Positions 1-7,855 of a stretch of 41,128 bases of DNA are shown here, piece after piece. This DNA comes from Methylophaga sp. (lineage in GTDB: Bacteria > Pseudomonadota > Gammaproteobacteria > Nitrosococcales > Methylophagaceae): assembly GCA_002733105.1 (NCBI GenBank), contig NVUI01000009.1, positions 56,205-97,332 of the forward strand, in the 5' to 3' direction. The translations under genes were made by a program, and so were the position numbers. Under the pieces are notes generated by a model. The model made no database searches, was not told the DNA's origin, and was given only the letters and a program-made list of their open reading frames with translations. Within the stretch, counting starts at the first letter, position 1; each line of letters opens with the position of its first letter.

Positions 1-76
1 GGCGGAGCGGACGGGATTCGAACCCGCGACCTCCGGCGTGACAGGCCAGCATTCTAACCAGCTGAACTACCGCTCC
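1..76 (-). tRNA. tRNA-Asp (GTC)
   Basis: Read on the minus strand this folds as a cloverleaf with acceptor arms GGAGCGG and CCGCTCC, a T-arm around GGTTCGAATCC, and the anticodon loop CTGTCAC, which gives anticodon GTC. The discriminator is G, and only the first two bases of the 3' CCA lie inside the window, so the last base of the gene is cut off. It follows tRNA-Val and hupB in the same direction, so the three may be co-transcribed; no terminator is visible between them. Confidence 0.96.
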
Positions 77-85
77 TAATTTCCT

Positions 86-161
86 TGGTGGGTGCTGAGG
101 GGTTCGAACCCCCGACCCTCGCCTTGTAAGGGCGATGCTCTCCCAGCTGAGCTAAGCACCC
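86..161 (-). tRNA. tRNA-Val (TAC)
   Basis: The minus strand gives a 76-nt tRNA including encoded CCA. Acceptor GGGTGCT pairs with AGCACCC, the T-loop is GTTCGAAC, and the anticodon loop CTTACAA reads TAC (valine). Nine bases separate it from tRNA-Asp and 14 from the hupB stop. A hupB/tRNA-Val/tRNA-Asp cluster occurs in other gammaproteobacteria. Confidence 0.97.
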
Positions 162-175
162 CTTCGGAAAAAGCG

Positions 176-448
176 CTAGTTTACAGCATCTTTTAGGGCT
201 TTACCAGCCTTAAAGGCAGGGATTTTTGCCGCTGCAATTTGAATCTCTTCACCTGTACGTGGATTACGTCCTGTGCGTGCAGCACGGTCACGAACAGAAA
301 ATGTACCAAAGCCAACTAATGTGACTTGATCGCCACCACTTAATGCTTTTGTTACTGCAGAAGTAACACCATCAACAGCCAGCGCAGCTTTGGCTTTTGA
401 AATATCTGCTGCAGCAGCAACTGCATCAATCAATTCTGATTTATTCAC
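176..448 (-). CDS. hupB: DNA-binding protein HU-beta
   Basis: This 90-residue protein has the full HU/IHF fold: an N-terminal helical dimerisation part ([18 protein letters not shown]), the central [21 protein letters not shown] segment whose arm intercalates into bent DNA through a proline, and a C-terminal helix ending [10 protein letters not shown] is an abundant nucleoid protein that bends and compacts DNA and helps replication and recombination. The sequence matches HU-beta better than IHF. The start codon is GTG (446-448), preceded by an AGGA-type ribosome site about ten bases upstream. It lies downstream of rsmA, separated by 209 bp that hold its own -10 element, so it is probably independently transcribed, with the two tRNAs possibly read through from it. 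Confidence 0.97.
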   Translation of the reverse strand: MNKSELIDAVAAAADISKAKAALAVDGVTSAVTKALSGGDQVTLVGFGTFSVRDRAARTGRNPRTGEEIQIAAAKIPAFKAGKALKDAVN

Positions 449-472
449 AGCTTAATTCCTCATCTCGTTAAA

Positions 473-478
473 ATTATA
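473..478 (-). promoter_or_regulatory. Candidate -10 element of hupB
   Basis: On the minus strand a perfect TATAAT lies 25 bases before the GTG start of hupB. No convincing -35 is found at 16-18 bp; a TTGACA about 60 bp further upstream pairs only with a poor -10. The assignment rests on the -10 and its position alone. Confidence 0.4.
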
Positions 479-657
479 GTATATCCCCACAGACCAAGCT
501 TTATGGGAAGCATGTATCTAACTACAGCAAAAACCACGTGTCAAGATAGAGATGAACCAATATTAAAATCAAATGGTTTTTTTTCACCTAATCCTATTGG
601 CTGTTCAATGAAAAGAGACTATTTTCCATCAAAATTCATGCCTAGACTTCAAGCAGA

Positions 658-1452
658 TTAAGTTTTTAGCCACAGTTTAGTCAATGCTACAAACTGACTG
701 ATGGTCACTGTCTCGGCCCGCTGTTTAGGGTCAATATTAACTGCCGTCAGATCATCGATAGAAATCATATTTTTCAATGTGTTAGCTATCGTTTTTCTTC
801 TTTGTATAAAGGCCTGCTTAACCACCTTGCTGAGTGCTTCCATTGGTACTTCACCGCCGACACGCTCTGACAATGGATGCAAATAAATAATAGCTGATTC
901 AACCTTAGGGGCAGGTTCGAAGGCTTCTGGTGGCACAATGAATAAAAGTTCTGCTTGGCATTGGTGTTGAACCATAATACTCAAGCGGCCATAATTTTTG
1001 TTATCAGGTTGCGCACAGATCCGTTCAACAACTTCCCGTTGTAGCATAAAGCACATGTCTTCAATACAATCTGATTGTGCTAATAAATGGAATAATAATG
1101 GTGTCGTAATGTTATAGGGCAAATTGCCAATGATCCGTAATTTTTCTTGTTGTTTCACAAGGTTTTGATAATCAAAACTTAAAGCATCTGCTTCATGAAT
1201 CATTAAATTATCGTATGCGGATAACCGTTGTTGTAGCAGTGGAACAAGATCTCGGTCAAGCTCGATCGCATCTAATTGCCCACAGGACTGTAATAATGGC
1301 AAGGTTATTGCGCCTCGCCCAGGGCCTATTTCGACTAGGTGCTGATCTTGTTGTGGGTCAACGGCCATCACAATGTCATCAATAACATTCTGATCGTGTA
1401 GGAAATTTTGGCCAAAACGCTTTCTTGCCTTTGGGTATTTATCTTTTCTCAT
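658..1452 (-). CDS. rsmA: 16S rRNA (adenine1518-N6/adenine1519-N6)-dimethyltransferase
   Basis: RsmA (KsgA) transfers four methyl groups from S-adenosylmethionine to two adjacent adenines near the 3' end of 16S rRNA during late 30S assembly. The 264-residue length is normal. FGQNFLHD (13-20) is the N-terminal signature, EIGPGRG (41-47) the SAM-binding motif I, and NLPYN (110-114) the catalytic motif IV. The C-terminal part has the family's KxAFxxRRKT-like segment (KQAFIQRRKTIANTLKN). It begins at an ATG eight bases after the pdxA stop and is the last gene of the lptD-surA-pdxA-rsmA group. The apaG/apaH genes that often follow in enterics are absent; hupB is next. Confidence 0.97.
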   Translation of the reverse strand: MRKDKYPKARKRFGQNFLHDQNVIDDIVMAVDPQQDQHLVEIGPGRGAITLPLLQSCGQLDAIELDRDLVPLLQQRLSAYDNLMIHEADALSFDYQNLVKQQEKLRIIGNLPYNITTPLLFHLLAQSDCIEDMCFMLQREVVERICAQPDNKNYGRLSIMVQHQCQAELLFIVPPEAFEPAPKVESAIIYLHPLSERVGGEVPMEALSKVVKQAFIQRRKTIANTLKNMISIDDLTAVNIDPKQRAETVTISQFVALTKLWLKT

Positions 1453-1460
1453 TAGTTTCT

Positions 1461-2444
1461 TTAGCTGTTACACATTGTTAGAGCCATATTTACAGCGGCT
1501 TGGAGACTACTCACACTTGCCTTACCCGTCCCAGCCAAATCCAGTGCTGTGCCATGATCAACTGATGTACGAATAAAAGGCAGGCCTAAGGTAACATTAA
1601 CGGCTTTACCGAAGCCTTGATGTTTTAAAACGGGTAAGCCTTGATCATGATACATCGCTAAAACAACATCAAAGTGTTGCAGTTTATCTTGCACAAATAT
1701 TGTATCTGCTGGCCACGGTCCGGAAACAGATATATCTCGCTGTTTAAGTTTCTCAATAACGGGATTAATAACATCTATTTCTTCTCGGCCTATATGCCCA
1801 TTTTCACCAGCATGTGGATTTAAACCACAAACAGCTATACGGGGCTGTTTAATACCAAATTGATACTGTAATGAACTATTAATTATTTCAATAATTTGCG
1901 TTAAACCAACTTGTGTAATTGCTTTACTGACTTCAAACAAGGGCAAATGTGTGGTGGCTAAAGCAACTCGTAATGTAGGTGTTGCCAACATCATGACAAC
2001 TTGAGTGACATCGGCACCCTCAGCAAAAAACTCGGTATGGCCAGTAAATGCCATACCGGCATCATTAATAACACCCTTATGCACTGGCCCAGTAACGACT
2101 GCATCAAATTGATGATTCATGCATCCATCTAAAGCATGCTGCAGTGTTTCCAACACATAATCTGAATTGATAGGGTTTAATTTTCCTACTTGGGCTGGCC
2201 TCTTCAGTTTACAAGCTAAATACCTTAACGTACCTTTTGGAGCCACACTTGCTTGTTGGGAAAGATCAACCGCTTCTAGGTTAATATTAATGCCTAGTTG
2301 CTGCGCACGTTGTTCAATAAGTGTTGGATCTGCAATAACAATTAACTCGCATTGCTGCTGTTGCTGCATTAACTGTATACAAATATCAGGGCCTATTCCA
2401 CTTGGTTCTCCAGCCGTTATTGCCAGCCGTTTACAACTAGTCAA
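1461..2444 (-). CDS. pdxA: 4-hydroxythreonine-4-phosphate dehydrogenase
   Basis: PdxA oxidises 4-phosphohydroxy-L-threonine with NAD(P); the product decarboxylates and feeds PdxJ in pyridoxal-5'-phosphate synthesis. The protein is 327 residues, the usual length. Visible family blocks are ITAGEPSGIGPD (9-20), VTGPVHKGVIND (117-128), TGHTEF (134-139) with the first metal-binding histidine, CGLNPHAGENG with the second, and the AMYHDQG block with the third. The start is a TTG codon (2442-2444) overlapping the surA stop in a TTGA arrangement, which places KRLAIT at the expected N-terminus; no ATG fits. The overlap implies translational coupling to surA. Confidence 0.95.
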   Translation of the reverse strand: MTSCKRLAITAGEPSGIGPDICIQLMQQQQQCELIVIADPTLIEQRAQQLGININLEAVDLSQQASVAPKGTLRYLACKLKRPAQVGKLNPINSDYVLETLQHALDGCMNHQFDAVVTGPVHKGVINDAGMAFTGHTEFFAEGADVTQVVMMLATPTLRVALATTHLPLFEVSKAITQVGLTQIIEIINSSLQYQFGIKQPRIAVCGLNPHAGENGHIGREEIDVINPVIEKLKQRDISVSGPWPADTIFVQDKLQHFDVVLAMYHDQGLPVLKHQGFGKAVNVTLGLPFIRTSVDHGTALDLAGTGKASVSSLQAAVNMALTMCNS

Positions 2445-3709
2445 AAGTCGCGGTACTCGACATAGGCTTCATCACGCAATTGGCGCAGCCAACCTTCTAA
2501 ATCTTCTTCAATCTTACGTTTGCGTACTAGGAATCGTGCTTTATTTTGTTTAAATTCTTCGGCCATATTCTCTTCCCGGTGTTGATAAACCTTAATTAAG
2601 TGCCAACCAAATCGACTCTTAAACACCTCACTCATATCACCATCAGCTAATTCGTTCATTTTTTCTTCAAACTCAGGCACCATCACCCCAGGACTGGTCC
2701 ACCCAAGACTGCCGCCCTCAATAGCTGAACCTGTATCATCTGAGTGTGCTCTAGCTAAATCAGCAAAATCTTCACTATTCATCACCCTTTCACGCAAAAT
2801 ATTTAAACGATTTTGTGCATCATTATCTGTGATCAATTCATTGGTTTTAATGAGTATATGGCTTGCTAGTGTTTGTTTCACCATATGAGTTTCTTCACTT
2901 TTTTTATTTTCTAATTTAACAAGGTGAAGTCCACTACCACTTCGCAGCGGTTCGCTCACTTGACCTATGGAAAGTCCAGGGACTACTTGAGAAAATAAGG
3001 AAGGTAATTCACCTTGTTTACGCCAACCAAGATCGCCGCCTTCAAGCGCATTTTGCCCGTCTGAATATCCAGCTGCAACTTCTGAAAAATTAGCACCCTC
3101 ATCCAAAAGTGATTGAATATTGTTAAGCTTTTCTTGTGAAGCTTGTACTTCTTCAGGCGTTGCTGCTTCTGGCACACTGATCAAAATATGTAATAAATGG
3201 TAACTAATTTCAGTGCCACCTTGAGCCACCTGGTTTGCTAGAAAATTATCAATTTCCCGATCAGATACAACGACCCTATCCTCGACTAGTCGTTTACGTA
3301 ATCGAGTAATAATCATCTCTTCACGGATAGAATCTCTAAACTCTACAAAATCATAATTATCAGCTTCTAATACATCACGAAACTCTCGTAACGTCATGTT
3401 GTTATTCTGAGCAATTTGTCGCAATGAAGCATTAAGAGCATCATCTCCAACATGAATACCGACCTTATCGGCCTCTTGCATTTGTATACGTTGAATAATA
3501 AGGCGCTCCATCACTTGTTTGCGCAGGATGTCTTCTGGCGGTACAGCTGCTTTTCGTTGACGTAGCTGCTGCCGAACAGTTCGCTCCATTTCGATCAATT
3601 CACTTTCTAACAGTACTTCATTGTTGACCACAGCTACAATGCGGTCCAGTGGTTCAGCCCCTACATAACCAGTCACTAACAAGGCCGCTATAATGCAATA
3701 TTTAATCAT
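2441..3709 (-). CDS. surA: Periplasmic chaperone / peptidyl-prolyl isomerase SurA
   Basis: SurA escorts unfolded outer-membrane proteins, including LptD, through the periplasm to the BAM complex. The 422-residue protein has an N-terminal signal peptide ending around VGA-EP (residues 1-18), a SurA_N chaperone region (about 20-160), and two parvulin (PPIC) domains at about 168-270 and 285-380, each with the GGxLGW signature (GGDLGWRKQGE and GGSLGWTSPGV). The ATG at 3707-3709 is the clear start. It lies between lptD, whose product is a known SurA client in E. coli, and pdxA, and overlaps pdxA by four bases. The 199-bp gap upstream could hold a promoter, but I see no consensus one. Confidence 0.95.
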   Translation of the reverse strand: MIKYCIIAALLVTGYVGAEPLDRIVAVVNNEVLLESELIEMERTVRQQLRQRKAAVPPEDILRKQVMERLIIQRIQMQEADKVGIHVGDDALNASLRQIAQNNNMTLREFRDVLEADNYDFVEFRDSIREEMIITRLRKRLVEDRVVVSDREIDNFLANQVAQGGTEISYHLLHILISVPEAATPEEVQASQEKLNNIQSLLDEGANFSEVAAGYSDGQNALEGGDLGWRKQGELPSLFSQVVPGLSIGQVSEPLRSGSGLHLVKLENKKSEETHMVKQTLASHILIKTNELITDNDAQNRLNILRERVMNSEDFADLARAHSDDTGSAIEGGSLGWTSPGVMVPEFEEKMNELADGDMSEVFKSRFGWHLIKVYQHREENMAEEFKQNKARFLVRKRKIEEDLEGWLRQLRDEAYVEYRDF

Positions 3710-3908
3710 GAAATTCCCAACATTAAACTCAATAACGTACGCATTATAAAAGAACGCACAATATTAAAATATGTTTAATCTAATTTTAATAACAATTGAA
3801 GTAAAGACAGTAAAACCGTATGTGAGTTCGCAGCCTATACCATGAAGTTTAGAACAACAATTAGAGGAACCTTAATTATTAGAATAATAAGGCTCAGTGC
3901 AGTTTGAT

Positions 3909-6137
3909 TTAAGAGCCGTACCCCAAAATACTTCGCTCTAACAAATCTTCCGTTTTTTGACCAAAATTACCTAAGCCCTTCAGTTCAATTTGGAAAAAGA
4001 TGGCAAAGTTACGATCATTATCGGTAACATCATTAATGTAGTTTCTTGCCACTACGCGAGCAGCCCAACAACAATTGTCATACTCGACACCCGCCAAGCC
4101 TTCTAATGTTTGACCATCTTGTATAGAGCGATACCAACGCCCTACCACACTCCACTGGTCATTAATTGGAACTCGAGCTGAAATATCAATTTGCTCTAAA
4201 CCTGTTTGCTCATTGACATTTTCTCGACGGTAGCGATGTGAGATATTCAGCAATCGTCCACTATCACTGCGATAACGCAACTGGATTGCTGACATATTAG
4301 ATGTATCACCATGAGGATCCCACTGAACCTCACCTCTTAATGTCCATTCCTTTGCAATTGATGCTGCTACTTCAGCCACCATATCCGAATCACTTCTCGT
4401 CTGAATAGACTCTCCAGGCAATGCAACTCTTCGATCGCGAAAGTGCTGAATTTTACCTAAACTAACTCTTAAAGATTCTCGACCTGTTTGCTGATCTATC
4501 AGTCGAGAAGTTAAAGCGACCGATAATTGATTTGCATCCCCTATTCTATCGCTACCAGAAAAACGATCATATGCAAATAATTGACCAAAATTAAAGGTAC
4601 GAAGACTACTATCAAATACGGGGATATCTGTTTGATCTCGATGAGGGATATACAAATAAAAGGCACGTGGTTCTAGTGTGTGAATATAACCATTATTTCC
4701 AAAGGTTAACTCACGCTCAAAAAACAGACCACTATCAATGCTGGCGATAGGTAGTGTTCTTGTTGGTGAACTATCAGCTGCAGCTGTCACATTATCATTT
4801 AAATCATATCGAGTATGCCGTAGCGCAATACGAGGGGTGATAAAGCCTGCGGAAGATTCTAGCGGTAAACTCATTGAAGGTTCAAAATCAATGCGATGAC
4901 CAGCCACCAGGTCATCATGATCAAAATCTACATATTCCGTCGTTAAAGCATAAGTTAATCCCATCGCCTGATCGGGTAATGAACCACGCAATCGTAATTG
5001 AGGTAACCGTTGATAGGGTTTATTTACCTCAGTCAGTGTTTGATATCCTTGCAAGCGGCCAATAAAATCCCAATTATCTCCGTTGTAAGTTACATCCACT
5101 TTTCGATTAAGATGAGTGGTGCTCGCCAAGCTTAAATTTGATCCAAAATCTTCTAAGTATTCATCATCAGATACATAATTATAATCAACATTAGTACGCC
5201 AACCTGATAAGAATGCACTAGTATGTTGCCAAGAAAAATGTTGTCGATCTTCATTATGGTGCGGATTAATATCATCACCATTTTTTCTCAGATTATCACT
5301 CGCTAAAAAAGCAGCATTGATCTTGCCATCACCACGTTCATATAAATAACGAAATTCACCATTGAGCATCAAACCACGTTCAGACATATATCTCGGTGTT
5401 AGTGTTACATCTTTATCAGGTGATATATTCCAATAATATGGTGTACTAACATCAAATCCTGTCTCATCACTGTTACCAACAGAGGGGGTTAAAAATCCAG
5501 ATTTTCGCTCATCATTAAGAGGGAAACTGATATAAGGTGTATAAAAAACAGGCACATTACCAACACGTACGACGACATTACGAGCGGAGCCCACAGCATG
5601 TTCATGATCTAACTTTACTTTAGCTGCTTTTAATTGCCATGCGTTGTCACCCTCTGGACAAGTTGTATATGTTGCATTACTAAGATCTGTGCGTATCCTG
5701 CCTTGACGATGAATAAGGCTTGCTGTGCCTCGTGCGTGCATTTCACGTATTCGATACTCGGCGTCTAACAAAGTACCTTCATCATTAGACAATGACCATT
5801 CAGCCTGTTGCGCTTTAAACATAACGTCACTATCACGAATACGAACATTATCTTGGGCGGTGATATTACCTGATATCTGGTTATAAGTAGCACGTCCTGC
5901 ATTCAACTGCTGACCACCACGGTTTACTTCGACATTACCGGTAAAAATAGAAGTGCCATCTTCAACTAATTGAACATTATCAGCCTTGATATCAACCTCA
6001 GTTTCTTGCTGAGTTACCTGATAGGGTAAAAAATCACCACTGCTATCTACGTAACACTGTTGCACATTTGATTGGGCAATCACCATTGCCCCATAACTAG
6101 ACATTATAACCGCTGAAAACAGCATCAGTTTGCGCAT
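3909..6137 (-). CDS. lptD: LPS-assembly protein LptD (outer membrane)
   Basis: LptD is the 26-strand outer-membrane barrel that, with the lipoprotein LptE, inserts lipopolysaccharide into the outer leaflet. The 742-residue protein has a signal peptide (1-21, ending VIA-QS), an N-terminal periplasmic OstA/jellyroll domain (about 45-170, rich in DNVxxxED/GNVxV repeats shared with LptA), and a long C-terminal barrel. Four cysteines occupy the positions of the E. coli disulfide set: C28, C160 and the adjacent pair C689-C690 (YDNCCW), so disulfide-controlled maturation is expected. The C-terminal EYDNCCWAARVVARNY block is a strong family signature. It is the first gene of the group leading into surA-pdxA-rsmA. 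Confidence 0.96.
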   Translation of the reverse strand: MRKLMLFSAVIMSSYGAMVIAQSNVQQCYVDSSGDFLPYQVTQQETEVDIKADNVQLVEDGTSIFTGNVEVNRGGQQLNAGRATYNQISGNITAQDNVRIRDSDVMFKAQQAEWSLSNDEGTLLDAEYRIREMHARGTASLIHRQGRIRTDLSNATYTTCPEGDNAWQLKAAKVKLDHEHAVGSARNVVVRVGNVPVFYTPYISFPLNDERKSGFLTPSVGNSDETGFDVSTPYYWNISPDKDVTLTPRYMSERGLMLNGEFRYLYERGDGKINAAFLASDNLRKNGDDINPHHNEDRQHFSWQHTSAFLSGWRTNVDYNYVSDDEYLEDFGSNLSLASTTHLNRKVDVTYNGDNWDFIGRLQGYQTLTEVNKPYQRLPQLRLRGSLPDQAMGLTYALTTEYVDFDHDDLVAGHRIDFEPSMSLPLESSAGFITPRIALRHTRYDLNDNVTAAADSSPTRTLPIASIDSGLFFERELTFGNNGYIHTLEPRAFYLYIPHRDQTDIPVFDSSLRTFNFGQLFAYDRFSGSDRIGDANQLSVALTSRLIDQQTGRESLRVSLGKIQHFRDRRVALPGESIQTRSDSDMVAEVAASIAKEWTLRGEVQWDPHGDTSNMSAIQLRYRSDSGRLLNISHRYRRENVNEQTGLEQIDISARVPINDQWSVVGRWYRSIQDGQTLEGLAGVEYDNCCWAARVVARNYINDVTDNDRNFAIFFQIELKGLGNFGQKTEDLLERSILGYGS

Positions 6138-6201
6138 GAAAATCCTTAAGGTACTAACTTTGCATCAATTCGACAAAATTAAACTTATCATTAACTAACA
6201 T

Positions 6202-6230
6202 TTTATCGCACAGAAAAGACATTTCATCAA
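6202..6230 (-). promoter_or_regulatory. Candidate sigma-70 promoter of lptD
   Basis: On the minus strand TTGATG (6225-6230, 4/6 to consensus) is followed after 17 bp by GATAAA (6202-6207, 4/6). It lies about 65 bases upstream of the lptD ATG. No sigma-E type GGAACTT/TCTGA pair was seen, although lptD is sigma-E controlled in E. coli. Moderate support only. Confidence 0.35.
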
Positions 6231-6376
6231 ATTCTACTTGCCAGAATATAACCTATAACGATTAGTTTTACTTAACATCAACAACTTAGTTATTATTTTT
6301 AAATAAATAATTAGCGCTGTATCTATCCGACTTCCGTCAACCCCGTTAAATATTAAAAATTATTTCCAATCTTTTA

Positions 6377-6405
6377 TTGACAGCTAAAATGCAAATCCAT
6401 ATAGT
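6377..6405 (+). promoter_or_regulatory. Strong sigma-70 promoter of the tRNA-Ala/tRNA-Glu operon
   Basis: A perfect TTGACA (6377-6382), exactly 17 bp, then TATAGT (6400-6405) ends 15 bases before tRNA-Ala. The start region is GC-rich (ATGCGC), like the discriminator of stringently controlled stable-RNA promoters, so growth-rate control is likely by analogy. Confidence 0.85.
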
Positions 6406-6420
6406 ATGCGCTTCCTTTCG

Positions 6421-6496
6421 GGGGCTATAGCTCAGCTGGGAGAGCGCTTCGCTGGCAGCGAAGAGGTCGACGGTTCGATCCCGTCTAGCTCCACCA
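6421..6496 (+). tRNA. tRNA-Ala (GGC)
   Basis: Acceptor GGGGCTA pairs with TAGCTCC (one G-U), the D-arm is GCTCAGCTGGGAGAGC, and the anticodon stem CTTCG/CGAAG encloses loop CTGGCAG with anticodon GGC (alanine). T-arm and encoded CCA are present. It is the first gene of a two-tRNA transcript starting at the promoter just upstream. Confidence 0.97.
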
Positions 6497-6519
6497 GTAA
6501 ACCGAAAGAAAAGTTTTAG

Positions 6520-6595
6520 GTCCCCATCGTCTAGAGGCCTAGGACACTGCCCTTTCACGGCGGTAACAGGGGTTCGAACCCCCTTGGGGACGCCA
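6520..6595 (+). tRNA. tRNA-Glu (TTC)
   Basis: Acceptor GTCCCCA pairs with TGGGGAC, the anticodon loop CTTTCAC gives TTC (glutamate), the T-loop is GTTCGAAC, and GCCA ends the gene. It follows tRNA-Ala after 23 bp and precedes a strong terminator. Confidence 0.97.
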
Positions 6596-6600
6596 ATTGG

Positions 6601-6633
6601 AAAAGCGCTTAGGTAAAACTAAGCGCTTTTTTT
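6601..6633 (+). terminator. Rho-independent terminator of the tRNA operon
   Basis: The stem AAAAGCGCTTAG / CTAAGCGCTTTT with loop GTAAAA runs into seven or more T residues, only a few bases after tRNA-Glu. It is a near-ideal intrinsic terminator. Confidence 0.93.
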
Positions 6634-7120
6634 ATATCTATTATGATAGACCTGTTTTATAAAGATGGGATGAAAAGACCTACTTGATCCATTTCTAATT
6701 TTAATAAATCCGCGCATACCTCATGCATTAGAATTTTAACTGAGCAAAATGCTGTTATTTTCATGACTAAACACAGCATCAAATGTTCAGCTAAATACAT
6801 TTTTCTTTTGTTAGACAACAACTAATTTTGCCCATGCCTAAAAACAAAATCCTCAAATAACGACAAAAATTACAGTGCTGACAAAACATGATTAAACTAT
6901 AAAAAAGCTTGGAAAACCACCTCAAAAAACAGCTTTTTCTACCAGAAGTCTCAAAACAGGTTCTTACCCGCTTAAAACTGCTAACTAAATCACCACAGAA
7001 GCTCTCTAACAAACATATGAAGCTATATTTAAAGGTAAGTGTGGAATATTAAGAAAGCAGATTAAAAATGCGAATAGAATAGAAATTTATTGTTTAATAG
7101 TACAATCCTACACACCGAAC
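6634..7120. other. 487-bp AT-rich gap, no gene recognised
   Basis: Between the tRNA terminator and the pqqA terminator I find no convincing gene. A 73-codon minus-strand frame at 6791-7012 is rich in Cys, Phe and Leu, has no recognisable family and no ribosome site, and looks accidental. A weak inverted repeat AAAAAGCT/AGCTTTTT spans 6902-6938. An unrecognised small RNA cannot be excluded. Confidence 0.5.
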
Positions 7121-7162
7121 AAAAAAAAGCCCCTGAAGCAAAAACTTCAGAGGCTTTTTTTT
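7121..7162 (-). terminator. Terminator of pqqA (works in either direction by sequence)
   Basis: On the minus strand GCCTCTGAAG pairs with CTTCAGGGGC around a TTTTTG loop and is followed by eight T residues. Runs of A and T flank both sides, so it is symmetric. It starts 13 bases after the pqqA stop, supporting a short monocistronic pqqA transcript. Confidence 0.92.
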
Positions 7163-7174
7163 AATCTATCAATC

Positions 7175-7246
7175 CTAACGATTGCAGATATACATCGTTA
7201 CTTCAAAACCGAAACGCATATCTGAATATTCTGGTTGAGTCCACAT
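7175..7246 (-). CDS. pqqA: PQQ precursor peptide PqqA (orphan)
   Basis: This 23-codon gene, too short for ordinary gene calls, encodes a peptide starting [13 protein letters not shown], continuing FEVTMYI and ending CNR. It matches PqqA, the ribosomal precursor whose Glu and Tyr are crosslinked by PqqE and excised to make pyrroloquinoline quinone. The diagnostic E-V-T-x-Y is present as Glu15-Val-Thr-Met-Tyr19, spaced exactly as in the family, with the MWxxP start and the N-R end also shared. A GGAG ribosome site (7255-7258) lies eight bases before the ATG. A TTGACA (7293-7298) could be its -35, but no good -10 accompanies it. A strong terminator follows. No pqqB, C, D or E is in the window, so it is a stand-alone copy; the maturation genes must be elsewhere. 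Confidence 0.93.
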   Translation of the reverse strand: MWTQPEYSDMRFGFEVTMYICNR

Positions 7247-7358
7247 AATAGTATCTCCATAAAATTTATTTGAATGTCGCAAGAAGTTTTCTTGTCAACG
7301 TTGTTATGCATTATGAACAAAGAACGCTTATTTAGAAATAAGCTAAATACCTAATATC

Positions 7359-7377
7359 GATCAGGATTTTCCTGATC
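7359..7377. repeat. Perfect 8-bp inverted repeat between pqqA and the flavin operon
   Basis: GATCAGGA and TCCTGATC flank a TTT centre. It lies 24 bp after the stop of the membrane protein at 7402 and 112 bp before the pqqA start, both on the minus strand. It lacks a T-run, so it is either a weak transcript end or a protein-binding palindrome for pqqA. Confidence 0.5.
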
Positions 7378-7401
7378 ATAGGCTCACCATGCTAGATATT
7401 A

Positions 7402-7848
7402 TTATTTTTTAGCTTGTTGTCTTGATCTGATTGCATGAACAATATGTATGGTAAGAATAATAGGGAGTGAAAAACCGACAGCGGCATGCAAGTTAGCAAT
7501 GACGTCACGTACAGTCTCATTAGCTAAATAATATAACAGGTACGCTGAGATAATTTGAAAGCTCACCGCTGAGACCAATAGTATTCCCAAGGCTCTAATC
7601 TTCTTTAACTTCCATGCTACCGGAACATGTGATGCCATCACAAAGCCAAAAAAGAACATCACCATAAAGGCTGAAGCACCATGCAACATCAGCACAGGAA
7701 ACTGCCAAGGATGTTTTTCAGGTCCAAAATCACCTTCCACCATAAACCAACGGCTCAACGCAAAAAATATGTTGCCTGTTACCCAACTCACGGTGAATAA
7801 CAGATATAAACTTCGGCGGTAAAATTTAGAAAATTTTGCTTTTATCAT
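7402..7848 (-). CDS. Four-helix membrane protein, cytochrome b-like His pattern
   Basis: A 148-residue integral membrane protein of no family I can name with certainty. Four hydrophobic segments lie at about 13-34, 50-73, 86-108 and 118-140. Histidines recur in helices 2 and 4: H56 and H74, 18 residues apart, and H121, H135 and H138. Two His pairs at this spacing across two helices is how small diheme b-type quinol/electron-transfer proteins (cytochrome b561- or DUF4405-like) bind heme. Whether heme is bound here is inference. It is the last gene of the operon containing the outer-membrane barrel, the FMN-binding protein and ApbE, starting seven bases after the apbE stop. That context suggests it passes quinol electrons outward to the flavoprotein. 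Confidence 0.6.
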   Translation of the reverse strand: MIKAKFSKFYRRSLYLLFTVSWVTGNIFFALSRWFMVEGDFGPEKHPWQFPVLMLHGASAFMVMFFFGFVMASHVPVAWKLKKIRALGILLVSAVSFQIISAYLLYYLANETVRDVIANLHAAVGFSLPIILTIHIVHAIRSRQQAKK

Positions 7849-7855
7849 TGTGCTA

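Noticed and set aside
3870-3892. AT-rich hairpin CCTTAATTATT/AATAATAAGG between lptD and surA
   Set aside because: It has a bulge, low GC and no T-run; too weak to call a terminator, and surA must be expressed downstream of it.
6346-6558. A 70-codon minus-strand reading frame
   Set aside because: It runs antisense through tRNA-Ala and most of tRNA-Glu; the tRNAs are certain and the peptide is meaningless.
6902-6938. AAAAAGCT/AGCTTTTT inverted repeat
   Set aside because: Eight bases with a 21-nt loop and no gene directly upstream on either strand; likely chance in A/T runs.
6791-7012. A 73-codon minus-strand frame in the gap before pqqA
   Set aside because: Composition rich in Cys, Phe, Leu and Arg, no ribosome site, no family resemblance; typical of chance frames in AT-rich DNA.
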